NCBI GenBank assembly: GCA_050874665.1
Contig: JBNMLC010000034.1
Location: forward strand, 1-17,587
From: RUG11237 sp050874665
GTDB lineage: Bacteria; Bacillota; Clostridia; Lachnospirales; Lachnospiraceae
Length of the DNA: 17,587 bases
Reading direction: 5' to 3'
Under the pieces are notes generated by a model. The model saw only the letters and a list, made by a program, of their open reading frames with translations, was not told the DNA's origin and did no database searches. Positions 6,527 through 13,163 of the stretch are shown here, in pieces. The translations under genes were made by a program, and so were the position numbers. Each line of letters begins with the position of its first letter. Position 1 is the stretch's first letter.

Positions 6527-8637
6527 TATTTCTTCTGCCTCCTTACAGCAATGATAATACCAGTCAGCAATAATACAAAAGGAATTGCTAAAATTGTAAT
6601 TGCTCCAATTAATACTGTCTGAAGCTGTGGAACTGTTAAATATGGAGTATCATAATCCTTTACCGGAATAGAAATGCTCACATCTGCTTTTACAATATTA
6701 TTGATACTGGATTTAAATAATTCCTTGTTAGCTCCTGCCACCATATTGTCTGCTTCATCTGTAAATATACTGTCACAAGAATAAACAATAATTGTGCTTG
6801 TCTGATCATCTATCGTTCTTTCGGAGACTGCTCCTAAATAAAACGGTCCATCTGCATCTCCATCTGCTTTTTCGTAGGAAGAAGCGTTTTGAATATCCGC
6901 TTTTCCATAAGCAGAATCACTTGTCGTAAGCAATGTAGTAATATTATTATTTTCATCATCATAACTTACTGTCATTCCTACCGAATAAGGCATGAAGATA
7001 TAATAATTTCCGGATACTGCACTAGTAATATCTGTAGAAGAGATTGTTGGCAATAAGTAAAATGGATTATTCTGTGCATAATTTCCCACATTTGTTTCAA
7101 GAACTACTTCTTTTCCTACATTAATTCCATACTGTGATACTATTTCTTTAAAATTATCCATAGAATTTTCTGTCCAGCCCATAGTAATTAAGGCGTTACC
7201 ACCCTTATCTAAATACTGCCGGACTTTTTTCGCATCATCTGCAGAATAATCACTCTGTGGGGATAAAATTATAATTGCCTGAGCATCTTCTGGTATGCTT
7301 TCCTCACTAAGCAGATTCAAAGATTCTACCTCTACATTTGCCTTTGTCAAAGAACCTTGAAAGCTTTCCGTCACATCAGCTTCACCATGACCGGTAATTG
7401 CATAAATTTTCGTATTATTATCACTAGTTACATAGGAAAGTGCACTTGTAACCTGACCTTCTGCATCGTAACCAGTCGTTTTATTTTGATATGTATTATA
7501 ATCAAATTCCGTTTCATATAGGTCATTATAATCAATAACCTTAGAACGTTTGCTTCCTTCAATAATAATACTTCCCGCTGAAACAGTGTTGTCTGAATAT
7601 TGAGAGGCAAATGCCGGATATACACTTGGGTCCTTATATTCCACCTTAATATGGCTGCTTGCCTCCTGATATTTCTTCAATGTTTTTTCTACATTTGTAT
7701 CATGATTATTTTCAGGTGCTAATACATAAATCGTAATATCTTCAGAAAGCTGTGACAAAAAGTTCTTGGTATCTTCTGTAATTGAATACAACTTACTGTT
7801 TGTCACATCAATGGTCTGCACACTCTCTGGTAACTCGTTTACCATTAAATTCAAAAATACCGCTGCTACCGTTACAATTATAATCATTGTGGAGCTGTAT
7901 GCTCCGGCTTTGAGTTTTTTTGTAGAAATTGTATATCTTCTTTTCTGAATGGATTGAACTGTGAAAAACATACCAAGTCCAATTACCGTAACAAAATACA
8001 CGGCACCAGTAAGAGAAAATGCTCCATTATAAAAATCAGACATTTTACTGCCAAAATCAAAGCAGCTTAAAATCTTAGTCACTATATTTCCTTCTGACGA
8101 AATCATGCTGGTAATACCGGACATCATATATGTAATAAACATTGCCACAAATGTCAGTACCATAGCCACAACCTGGCTTTCGGTAATACTTGAAATAAAT
8201 AATCCCACAGCAATACCGGCTAATCCATATAAAGCATAAGCAAAAATAGCTACATAGGACTCTATCATATTCACGCTGCCAAAGCATCTCATAATAATAG
8301 GATAAACACACACTACCGCTACCGCACTTAAAAATACGGTTGCCATAGCAAGATATTTACCAACTACTATCTTCCACACCGGAACAGGTGCCGTCAGAAT
8401 GAGCTGATCTATTTTCTGCTTTTTTTCTTCCGCAAGAATTCTCATTGTGAGAATCGGAACACTAAACAAAAACAAAAATGCCCCACTACTCAATGCATAT
8501 GAAATATAGGAATACCCTGACATAAGATTATAGGATACAAAATACAAACTTACACAAAATAAAGTAGCCGCACAGAACAGCCATCCTATAACAGACTGAA
8601 AATACGCCTTCAGTTCTCTTTTATAAATCGCTTTCAT
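6526..8637 (-). CDS. ABC-2 permease fused to a GldG-like domain
   Basis: A 703-residue membrane protein combining two parts that are separate GldF and GldG proteins in Bacteroidetes. Residues 1-230 form an ABC-2 permease with helices near 16-37, 52-69, 93-115, 128-149, 155-176 and 209-228, and the typical ILAEEKKQKIDQLILTAPVP loop. A seventh helix is at 249-267. Residues 270-660 are the GldG/ABC_transp_aux region outside the membrane (VTNSKLYSITEDTKNFLSQL, YAITGHGEADVTES, IILSPQSDYSADD). A last helix is at 676-697 with a basic end. The gene starts 17 nt inside the ATPase gene and overlaps the DUF4340 start, so the three products are probably made in fixed ratio. The substrate is unknown. Confidence 0.87.
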   Translation of the reverse strand: MKAIYKRELKAYFQSVIGWLFCAATLFCVSLYFVSYNLMSGYSYISYALSSGAFLFLFSVPILTMRILAEEKKQKIDQLILTAPVPVWKIVVGKYLAMATVFLSAVAVVCVYPIIMRCFGSVNMIESYVAIFAYALYGLAGIAVGLFISSITESQVVAMVLTFVAMFITYMMSGITSMISSEGNIVTKILSCFDFGSKMSDFYNGAFSLTGAVYFVTVIGLGMFFTVQSIQKRRYTISTKKLKAGAYSSTMIIIVTVAAVFLNLMVNELPESVQTIDVTNSKLYSITEDTKNFLSQLSEDITIYVLAPENNHDTNVEKTLKKYQEASSHIKVEYKDPSVYPAFASQYSDNTVSAGSIIIEGSKRSKVIDYNDLYETEFDYNTYQNKTTGYDAEGQVTSALSYVTSDNNTKIYAITGHGEADVTESFQGSLTKANVEVESLNLLSEESIPEDAQAIIILSPQSDYSADDAKKVRQYLDKGGNALITMGWTENSMDNFKEIVSQYGINVGKEVVLETNVGNYAQNNPFYLLPTISSTDITSAVSGNYYIFMPYSVGMTVSYDDENNNITTLLTTSDSAYGKADIQNASSYEKADGDADGPFYLGAVSERTIDDQTSTIIVYSCDSIFTDEADNMVAGANKELFKSSINNIVKADVSISIPVKDYDTPYLTVPQLQTVLIGAITILAIPFVLLLTGIIIAVRRQKK

Positions 8638-9685
8638 CTGTGTCTACACTCCCTTCTGTTTCATTTTTTTCTTTTATTTCTTCTTTTGAAACTTCTGATT
8701 TTTCATCAATTTCGTCAATACTATTCTGTAATTTTGCCTTTTCTTCTTCTAAGTTATTTTCTCCTGTAAGTGTTAAGAATATTTCTTCTAACGATTTCAC
8801 ACCGGAATTCAAACCATAAATCGGCATACCAGCTTTCGCCAGAGCATAGAACAAATCTTCTCTTACATCTTTCTTTCTCGTTTTAATCTGCAACGTACAA
8901 GTACCTGCTTCTTTTCGGTCTAACACGCGCACACTCTGAACACCATTAATTTTCTCAGCAATTTCTTTTGCCCTTTGTTCTTCACCTTTAATAGTTACTT
9001 CCATCTGATTTGTGCCGGAGAACTGCTTCTCTAAACCTTCTGTTGTATCACTGGCTACTAACTTACCCTTAGAAATAACAAAGATATGATCACACACTGC
9101 ACTGATTTCTGTTAAAATATGCGAACTCAAAATAATGGTATGATTCTTTCCCAAGCCTCGAATTAAATCTCTTATTTCTATAATCTGCTTTGGATCAAGA
9201 CCTACCGTTGGTTCATCTAAAATGATAATCTCTGGCATTCCAAGTAATGCCTGTGCAAGTCCCACTCTTTGTTTATAGCCTTTCGACAGATTTTTAATCA
9301 ACTGCTTTTGTCTATCTGTAATTTTCACCAGTTTCATAACATCTGCAATTGCTTCTTTTCTCTCTGCCTTTTTGATTCCCTTTAATTCTGCAACAAAGCT
9401 TAAATACTCGCCTACGTTCATATCCGGGTATACCGGTGGGATTTCCGGCAAATAGCCAATGCACTTTTTGGCTTCTTCCGGTTCCTTCAATATGTCGTGT
9501 CCGTTAATGATAACTTCTCCTTCCGTAGGTGCAAGATATCCGGTAATCATATTCATTGTCGTAGACTTTCCGGCACCGTTTGGTCCTAGAAAGCCATAAA
9601 TCTTTCCCTTCTCTACAGTCAGGTTCAGATCACTTACTGCTACATGACTGCCATATTTTTTCGTTAAATGGCGTATTTCAATCAT
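8621..9685 (-). CDS. ABC transporter ATP-binding protein (GldA-like)
   Basis: The 354-residue ATPase powers the permease encoded next. Walker A is GPNGAGKST (34-42), the signature is LSKGYKQR (133-140), Walker B is IIILDEP (153-159) and the H-loop His is at 189 in ILSSHI. After the usual C-terminal region, residues 312-354 form a Glu/Lys-rich acidic tail not needed for the ATPase fold; its last codons overlap the permease start. AGGAGGAG precedes the ATG. ATPases of this kind pair with ABC-2 permeases; the neighbours show that it belongs to the Gld-like subgroup. In Firmicutes this system is not tied to gliding motility, and its cargo is not known to me. Confidence 0.92.
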   Translation of the reverse strand: MIEIRHLTKKYGSHVAVSDLNLTVEKGKIYGFLGPNGAGKSTTMNMITGYLAPTEGEVIINGHDILKEPEEAKKCIGYLPEIPPVYPDMNVGEYLSFVAELKGIKKAERKEAIADVMKLVKITDRQKQLIKNLSKGYKQRVGLAQALLGMPEIIILDEPTVGLDPKQIIEIRDLIRGLGKNHTIILSSHILTEISAVCDHIFVISKGKLVASDTTEGLEKQFSGTNQMEVTIKGEEQRAKEIAEKINGVQSVRVLDRKEAGTCTLQIKTRKKDVREDLFYALAKAGMPIYGLNSGVKSLEEIFLTLTGENNLEEEKAKLQNSIDEIDEKSEVSKEEIKEKNETEGSVDTDESDL

Positions 9686-9714
9686 TGAAATCTCCTCCTG
9701 TCAAAACTTTTACC

Positions 9715-9734
9715 CCCCACTATGTTGCATGGGG
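9715..9734 (-). promoter_or_regulatory. Leader hairpin upstream of the ABC operon
   Basis: On the minus strand, CCCCATG pairs with CA..TGGGG across a 3-nt loop, with a 3-nt bulge, 30-50 nt before the ATPase start and ahead of its SD. The rest of 9686-9840 is AT-rich. I see no convincing -35/-10 pair; TATGAT at 9757-9752 is a weak -10 candidate. Any regulatory role is inference. Confidence 0.3.
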
Positions 9735-9845
9735 AACGGCATTACAGCCTCATCATAATTAGGATATGGGAAAAATGTGTTCATATTACGGTTTATTTGT
9801 GTTTTTTTTGTGAATTTGTGAATTTCTATTAAATTTAAATACAAC

Positions 9846-9868
9846 AAAAAAGAAGCCTTACAGCTTCT
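9846..9868 (-). terminator. Terminator of the tRNA-Trp gene
   Basis: Minus-strand AGAAGC (9868-9863) pairs with GCTTCT (9856-9851) around a 6-nt loop and is followed by a T-run. It begins 18 nt after the tRNA 3' end. Confidence 0.85.
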
Positions 9869-9885
9869 CTTTCTACCATATATAG

Positions 9886-9956
9886 CAGGGGCACCAGGAA
9901 TCGAACCCGGCTCTGGAGTTTTGGAGACTCTTATTCTACCGATGAACTATGCCCCT
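9886..9956 (-). tRNA. tRNA-Trp (anticodon CCA)
   Basis: A 71-nt cloverleaf: acceptor AGGGGCA/TGCCCCT (7 bp), D-arm GTTC...GAAT, anticodon loop CTCCAAA with anticodon CCA, 4-nt variable region, T-arm CCGGG-TTCGATT-CCTGG, and discriminator G73, a known Trp identity element. No CCA end is encoded. The outermost anticodon-stem pair (27-43) is an A:C mismatch, leaving four paired positions; other parts are normal. It is a single-gene unit with its own promoter and terminator. Confidence 0.93.
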
Positions 9957-9975
9957 ATGTCTTAGCGACTGTAAC

Positions 9976-10005
9976 ATAATATCATATATATTCTTATTAT
10001 GTCAA
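9976..10005 (-). promoter_or_regulatory. Strong promoter of tRNA-Trp
   Basis: A perfect -35 TTGACA (10005-10000), an 18-bp spacer, then TATTAT (9981-9976) preceded by TGA, which gives an extended -10. The start near 9969 leaves a leader of about a dozen bases before the mature tRNA. Confidence 0.8.
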
Positions 10006-10019
10006 GAAGTTTTTTTCAT

Positions 10020-10047
10020 AATCATTGGAATCATTGGGAATCATTGG
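10020..10047 (-). repeat. Three-copy short tandem repeat across a stop codon
   Basis: On the minus strand three copies of CCAATGATT stand head to tail: 10047-10039, 10038-10029 (with one extra C) and 10028-10020. The extra C in the middle copy shifts the frame and creates the TGA stop of the DUF4179 ORF at 10033-10031. Confidence 0.8.
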
Positions 10048-10909
10048 AATTCTTATCTGTATTTCTATTTTTTACGGAATAATATTCCACATTACTTCCA
10101 AAAGAATCCAGTCTGTTTCCTTCTGCATCATAAATTAATACTATATAGTTCTCTTTGTCTCCTTCTGGAATGATTGGCTCTGCGGTAATATAATATTTTC
10201 CTTTGGTTACTGTAGCTATTCCAATCCCCTGTGCGTTGGTCTGATTTACTTCTATTACCTTTGAGGAATCCTGATCAAGACTTATATCCACAGAAAATTT
10301 CCAGGAACCTGTGTAATGTTTTTCCCCGTCCTTTGGTCTGTCTTGGTAGGTCCAGTCACCATAATAATTTTTTCCTAAATAACTCCAGATATCAGTAATT
10401 TCAAAGTTATAGGTAAAATCATCTGCTACCTTTCCATAGCCAGATAAATCCACATACCCTATGGTCTGAAAGGTATGATTATCTACAAAATTTCCTTCTA
10501 AAATAGCTAATTCTCCTGACATATCCAGTGTTTCTCCATGATTATCTACTAACTCTCCTACTGTCTGGCAATTCATAATATCATATGCCATTGCATATTC
10601 TGTATCGTTTTTTACCCGATTAAAATCCTCCGGGAATCCTTCTTCGTTTGTCATCGTAATTCCAAGATAAAAGCTCTTATCATCCCTTGCAATTTCTGTG
10701 ATAGACACAGTAATTCCCTGGTCTGTTTGCACCAGATTATTTTCCTCTCCGTTGTCATTCTCTGTTTCTAAAAGTGGTATGGCATCTTCACTGAAAGTTC
10801 CAGAATAACTTACTTGATTTTGCACTGCCTGAAAAATTCCTCCGATTATTGGCAATTTTGCTGCCAGAACAGGATTGCTGATTCCCAATGCGATGATACA
10901 CACCGCCAT
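10031..10909 (-). CDS. DUF4179-type anti-sigma-like protein, N-terminally truncated
   Basis: The ORF (292 residues from its first ATG) resembles the membrane and extracellular part of DUF4179 proteins, commonly encoded beside ECF sigma factors as their anti-sigma partners. A short hydrophobic segment (residues 1-17, AVCIIALGISNPVLAA) is followed by KLPIIGGIFQAVQ, the usual post-membrane motif, then a long beta-rich region (VSITEIARDDKSFYLGITMT; WKFSVDIS; PIIPEGDKENYIVLIYDAEG). The cytoplasmic N-terminal region of some 40-60 residues expected to bind a sigma factor is missing: in frame, only KKNRQA precedes this ATG before a TAG at 10930-10928. The SD is poor (AGG four bases upstream). The rest has no internal stop. 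It is probably a recently truncated gene, possibly not translated; a signal-anchored secreted protein is the alternative. Confidence 0.6.
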   Translation of the reverse strand: MAVCIIALGISNPVLAAKLPIIGGIFQAVQNQVSYSGTFSEDAIPLLETENDNGEENNLVQTDQGITVSITEIARDDKSFYLGITMTNEEGFPEDFNRVKNDTEYAMAYDIMNCQTVGELVDNHGETLDMSGELAILEGNFVDNHTFQTIGYVDLSGYGKVADDFTYNFEITDIWSYLGKNYYGDWTYQDRPKDGEKHYTGSWKFSVDISLDQDSSKVIEVNQTNAQGIGIATVTKGKYYITAEPIIPEGDKENYIVLIYDAEGNRLDSFGSNVEYYSVKNRNTDKNSNDSQ

Positions 10910-10922
10910 TGCCTGCCTGTTT

Positions 10923-10988
10923 TCTTCTATTAGCTCTATAAAAGCTTTTGTATCTCCTCGCTATGCGCGCTTTACATTAAAAATCAAT
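10923..10988 (-). pseudogene. Remnant of an ECF sigma factor N-terminus
   Basis: In the frame one base off the DUF4179 ORF, the minus strand reads IDFNVKRA, a TAG at 10964-10962, then RGDTKAFIELIEE. This fits the start of region 2 of ECF sigma factors (typical form: K-R-A-x-R-G-D-x-x-A-F-x-x-L-I-E). The stop codon replaces one residue between KRA and RGD, where Lys (AAG to TAG) would be a one-base change. After IEE the sequence runs directly into the anti-sigma-like ORF, so about 150 sigma residues are gone. The match is only about 20 residues; gene order (sigma then DUF4179) is the main support. Confidence 0.5.
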
Positions 10989-11001
10989 TTTTTCTAAACA
11001 C

Positions 11002-11048
11002 AAAAAAGACCTTGAAAAAATGCTTAAAAAAGCTTCTTCAAGGTCTTT
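11002..11048 (-). terminator. Terminator of radA
   Basis: A perfect 12-bp stem (11037-11048 with 11005-11016), with a small GCTT/AAGC hairpin in its loop, is followed on the minus strand by a T-run. The 116 nt between the radA stop and this stem hold no supported gene. Confidence 0.9.
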
Positions 11049-11164
11049 GCTTTCGTCTTTTTTCATTTCTATTTGCTCATTTACGTTGACACTTGTGTTT
11101 AGGAATGATTTCAAGGCTTCCTATCGTTCCTCCATTAGCCCGTCAATTTCACCAGTATCCTGTT

Positions 11165-12526
11165 CTACAATACATCCAGCAATTCCACAACTCCGGCAAC
11201 CCCTACAATCTCAATCCCGGGTCTGCCATTCGCCATAATCCCATCATAATTGCTCTTTGGCACAATGCATCTTTGAAAGCCCATTTTCTCTGCTTCCTTA
11301 ATTCTCTGCTCTGCCTGAGCCACACCACGAACCTCTCCGGTTAGTCCGACCTCACCGAAAATAATCGTATGGTCATCTACCACAATATTACGGTAACTAG
11401 AAATCACAGCCGCAACCACTGCCAAGTCAATGGAAGGCTCCGATAAGCGCATTCCCCCTGTCAGATTCACATAAGCATCACAGCCTCCTAATTGCATGCC
11501 TGCCCTTTTTTCCAACACCGCCATAAGTAAATTTACTCGGTTGAAATCTATTCCCACCGTAGTTCTCCTCGGAATCTGAAAACTGGTGTCTGATACCAAT
11601 GCCTGAATTTCCACCAAAATCGGTCTGCTTCCTTCCAAAGAACAAGTCACTACCGAACCAGAGGCCCCCACTGGTTTACCAGTTAACATAAATTCAGAAG
11701 GATTGGTAACTTCACGAAGCCCGTTTCCCCGCATTTCAAATACACCAATTTCGTTCGTAGAACCAAAACGGTTTTTTACTCCCCGTAAAATCCTATAAGA
11801 AGCGTGTCGATCACCTTCAAAATAAAGCACTGTATCAACCATATGCTCTAGTACTCTTGGTCCTGCTACAACACCTTCTTTTGTGACATGCCCTACAATG
11901 AAAATCGCAATACCAAGAGTCTTTGCAAGCATCATTAAAGTTCCTGTAGACTCTCGCACCTGCGAAACACTCCCCGGTGCTGCCGAAACATTCTCATTGT
12001 ACATGGTCTGAATAGAGTCAATAATCACAATCTCCGGCTTTTTTGCCTTTACCACTTCCTCGATATCAGCCAGATTGGTTTCACAAAACAATGTAAGTGT
12101 ATCTTTAAATTCCCCAATTCTTTGTGCACGAAGCTTTATCTGTTTTAAAGATTCCTCACCGGAAATATACATAACCTCATGATTATCATTAGATAAATTT
12201 TTACACACTTGTAAAAGCAATGTAGATTTTCCGATTCCCGGATCGCCACCCACAAGCATCAGTGAGCCTGCCACAATGCCACCACCTAACACCCGATCCA
12301 GTTCTCCAATACCGGTACTGACCCGTTCTTCTTCTTTTAATTCAATTTCCTTTAAAGTCACCGGAACTGCCCGTTCTTTTCCAAGACTGCTTCTTCTTCC
12401 TGCCGTCTTCTTTGGTGCTGCCTCTTCCACAAATGTGTTCCATTCCTTACACCCCGGACATTGTCCTAACCACTTCGAAGATTCATATCCACAACTCTGA
12501 CAAAAAAATATTGTTCCCTTCGCCAT
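11165..12526 (-). CDS. radA: DNA repair protein RadA
   Basis: RadA (Sms) is a RecA-like hexameric ATPase that processes recombination intermediates and helps branch migration in DNA repair. From the chosen start (453 residues): zinc finger Cys9, Cys12, Cys23, Cys26 (CQSCGYESSKWLGQCPGC); Walker A GGDPGIGKST (93-102); Walker B-like IVIIDSIQTM (167-176); the RadA hallmark KNRFG (251-255); and a C-terminal Lon-protease-like domain. The start at 12526 (MAKGTIFFCQSC) has AGAGGT seven bases upstream. A further upstream ATG would put the terminator hairpin inside the protein and is rejected. It follows clpC and a small gene, matching the common clpC-radA order of Firmicutes. No clear promoter is seen in 12527-12600. 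Confidence 0.95.
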   Translation of the reverse strand: MAKGTIFFCQSCGYESSKWLGQCPGCKEWNTFVEEAAPKKTAGRRSSLGKERAVPVTLKEIELKEEERVSTGIGELDRVLGGGIVAGSLMLVGGDPGIGKSTLLLQVCKNLSNDNHEVMYISGEESLKQIKLRAQRIGEFKDTLTLFCETNLADIEEVVKAKKPEIVIIDSIQTMYNENVSAAPGSVSQVRESTGTLMMLAKTLGIAIFIVGHVTKEGVVAGPRVLEHMVDTVLYFEGDRHASYRILRGVKNRFGSTNEIGVFEMRGNGLREVTNPSEFMLTGKPVGASGSVVTCSLEGSRPILVEIQALVSDTSFQIPRRTTVGIDFNRVNLLMAVLEKRAGMQLGGCDAYVNLTGGMRLSEPSIDLAVVAAVISSYRNIVVDDHTIIFGEVGLTGEVRGVAQAEQRIKEAEKMGFQRCIVPKSNYDGIMANGRPGIEIVGVAGVVELLDVL

Positions 12527-12598
12527 CTGTACAACCTCTTTTCTTATTTTGCTGTTTACTTTTCTGCCACCAGCTAAGGGCCCCGGCAGAGTATCCAC

Positions 12599-12648
12599 AA
12601 AAAATGCCCCTCCAAACTCAATTGATTGCTTGAGTTTTGGAGGAGCAT
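12599..12648 (-). terminator. Strong terminator between the 137-aa gene and radA
   Basis: Arms 12630-12648 and 12604-12621 form an 18-bp stem (one G-U, one bulged base) with an 8-nt loop, followed by six T on the minus strand. It is about 20 nt after the stop of the upstream gene, so radA needs a promoter in the next 75 nt or read-through. Confidence 0.88.
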
Positions 12649-12668
12649 TCAACTCTTTTATTCCGTAT

Positions 12669-13082
12669 TTATAATTTTACCACTTTTACTTTTACTGCAT
12701 CACGTTTTGCAAGTTCTACACTTAATACAAGCTTTCCACCAAGATTTGTTTTCATTTTACCTACATTGGTATCATCAATGTAAATCTTGTACTCCGCTTC
12801 ATCTTCCAGCTCAATGGTAATCTGTGCATCTTCCGGTCCCTCTACCGTAAACTCCATGCCATGCTCAGTTTGTGCTAAATCCGTTACTGCAGTTCCAGGC
12901 ACAGATTCATAGATAAACATTCCGTTTTTCTCCAGCTTTGTAATTTCATTGAACGTTTTTACTTTATAAATATCTCCATTGCATTCAAAATTATCAAGTT
13001 TTGCTTTTTTGTCCAATGTATAATCTCCAAAACTGATTGCCCCGCTATCTTTCGCACGAATTAATTCTTTTACTACAGCCAT
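12669..13082 (-). CDS. Conserved-looking small protein, function unknown
   Basis: A 137-residue soluble protein without signal peptide or membrane helix. The start at 13082 (MAVVKELIRAKDSGAISFGD) is chosen because GGAGGA lies seven bases before it; an ATG 33 nt upstream lacks an SD. After a short helix-like start, the sequence alternates hydrophobic and charged residues and ends in repeated strand-like stretches (AQITIELEDEAEYKIYIDD, KLVLSVELAKRDAVKVKVVK), suggesting an all-beta C-terminal half. From memory, relatives in Lachnospiraceae are sometimes labelled 'endosialidase', but I see nothing glycosidase-like, so that name should not be carried over. It sits between clpC and radA, with its own promoter candidate and a strong terminator. 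Confidence 0.75.
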   Translation of the reverse strand: MAVVKELIRAKDSGAISFGDYTLDKKAKLDNFECNGDIYKVKTFNEITKLEKNGMFIYESVPGTAVTDLAQTEHGMEFTVEGPEDAQITIELEDEAEYKIYIDDTNVGKMKTNLGGKLVLSVELAKRDAVKVKVVKL

Positions 13083-13129
13083 CAAAAAGTCCTCCGTTCT
13101 TCTTATGTTTTTCACTGCTATATAATTCT

Positions 13130-13158
13130 AGTATACATCATATTTTTTCATTTTTCTA
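13130..13158 (-). promoter_or_regulatory. Promoter candidate for the 137-aa gene
   Basis: TAGAAA (13158-13153, four of six) and TATACT (13135-13130, five of six) are spaced by 17 bp, just after the clpC stop codon. The expected start is near 13123, 40 nt before the ATG. No terminator follows clpC, so read-through from clpC is also likely. Confidence 0.5.
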
Positions 13159-13163
13159 CTAAT

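Noticed and set aside
11064..11120. Plus-strand TTGACA near 11084 as a promoter
   Set aside because: No -10 hexamer at 16-18 bp and no plus-strand gene follows.
11005..11164. Minus-strand reading frame after radA that looks partly coding
   Set aside because: It is interrupted by a stop, lacks a start with SD, and runs through the radA terminator.
12527..12652. Upstream extension of RadA to an ATG at 12652
   Set aside because: The added 42 residues are encoded by the terminator hairpin and leader of the previous gene; the MAKG start at 12526 has a good SD and begins just before the zinc finger.
13083..13115. ATG at 13115 for the 137-aa protein
   Set aside because: It lacks an SD and would translate through the GGAGGA that precedes the ATG at 13082.
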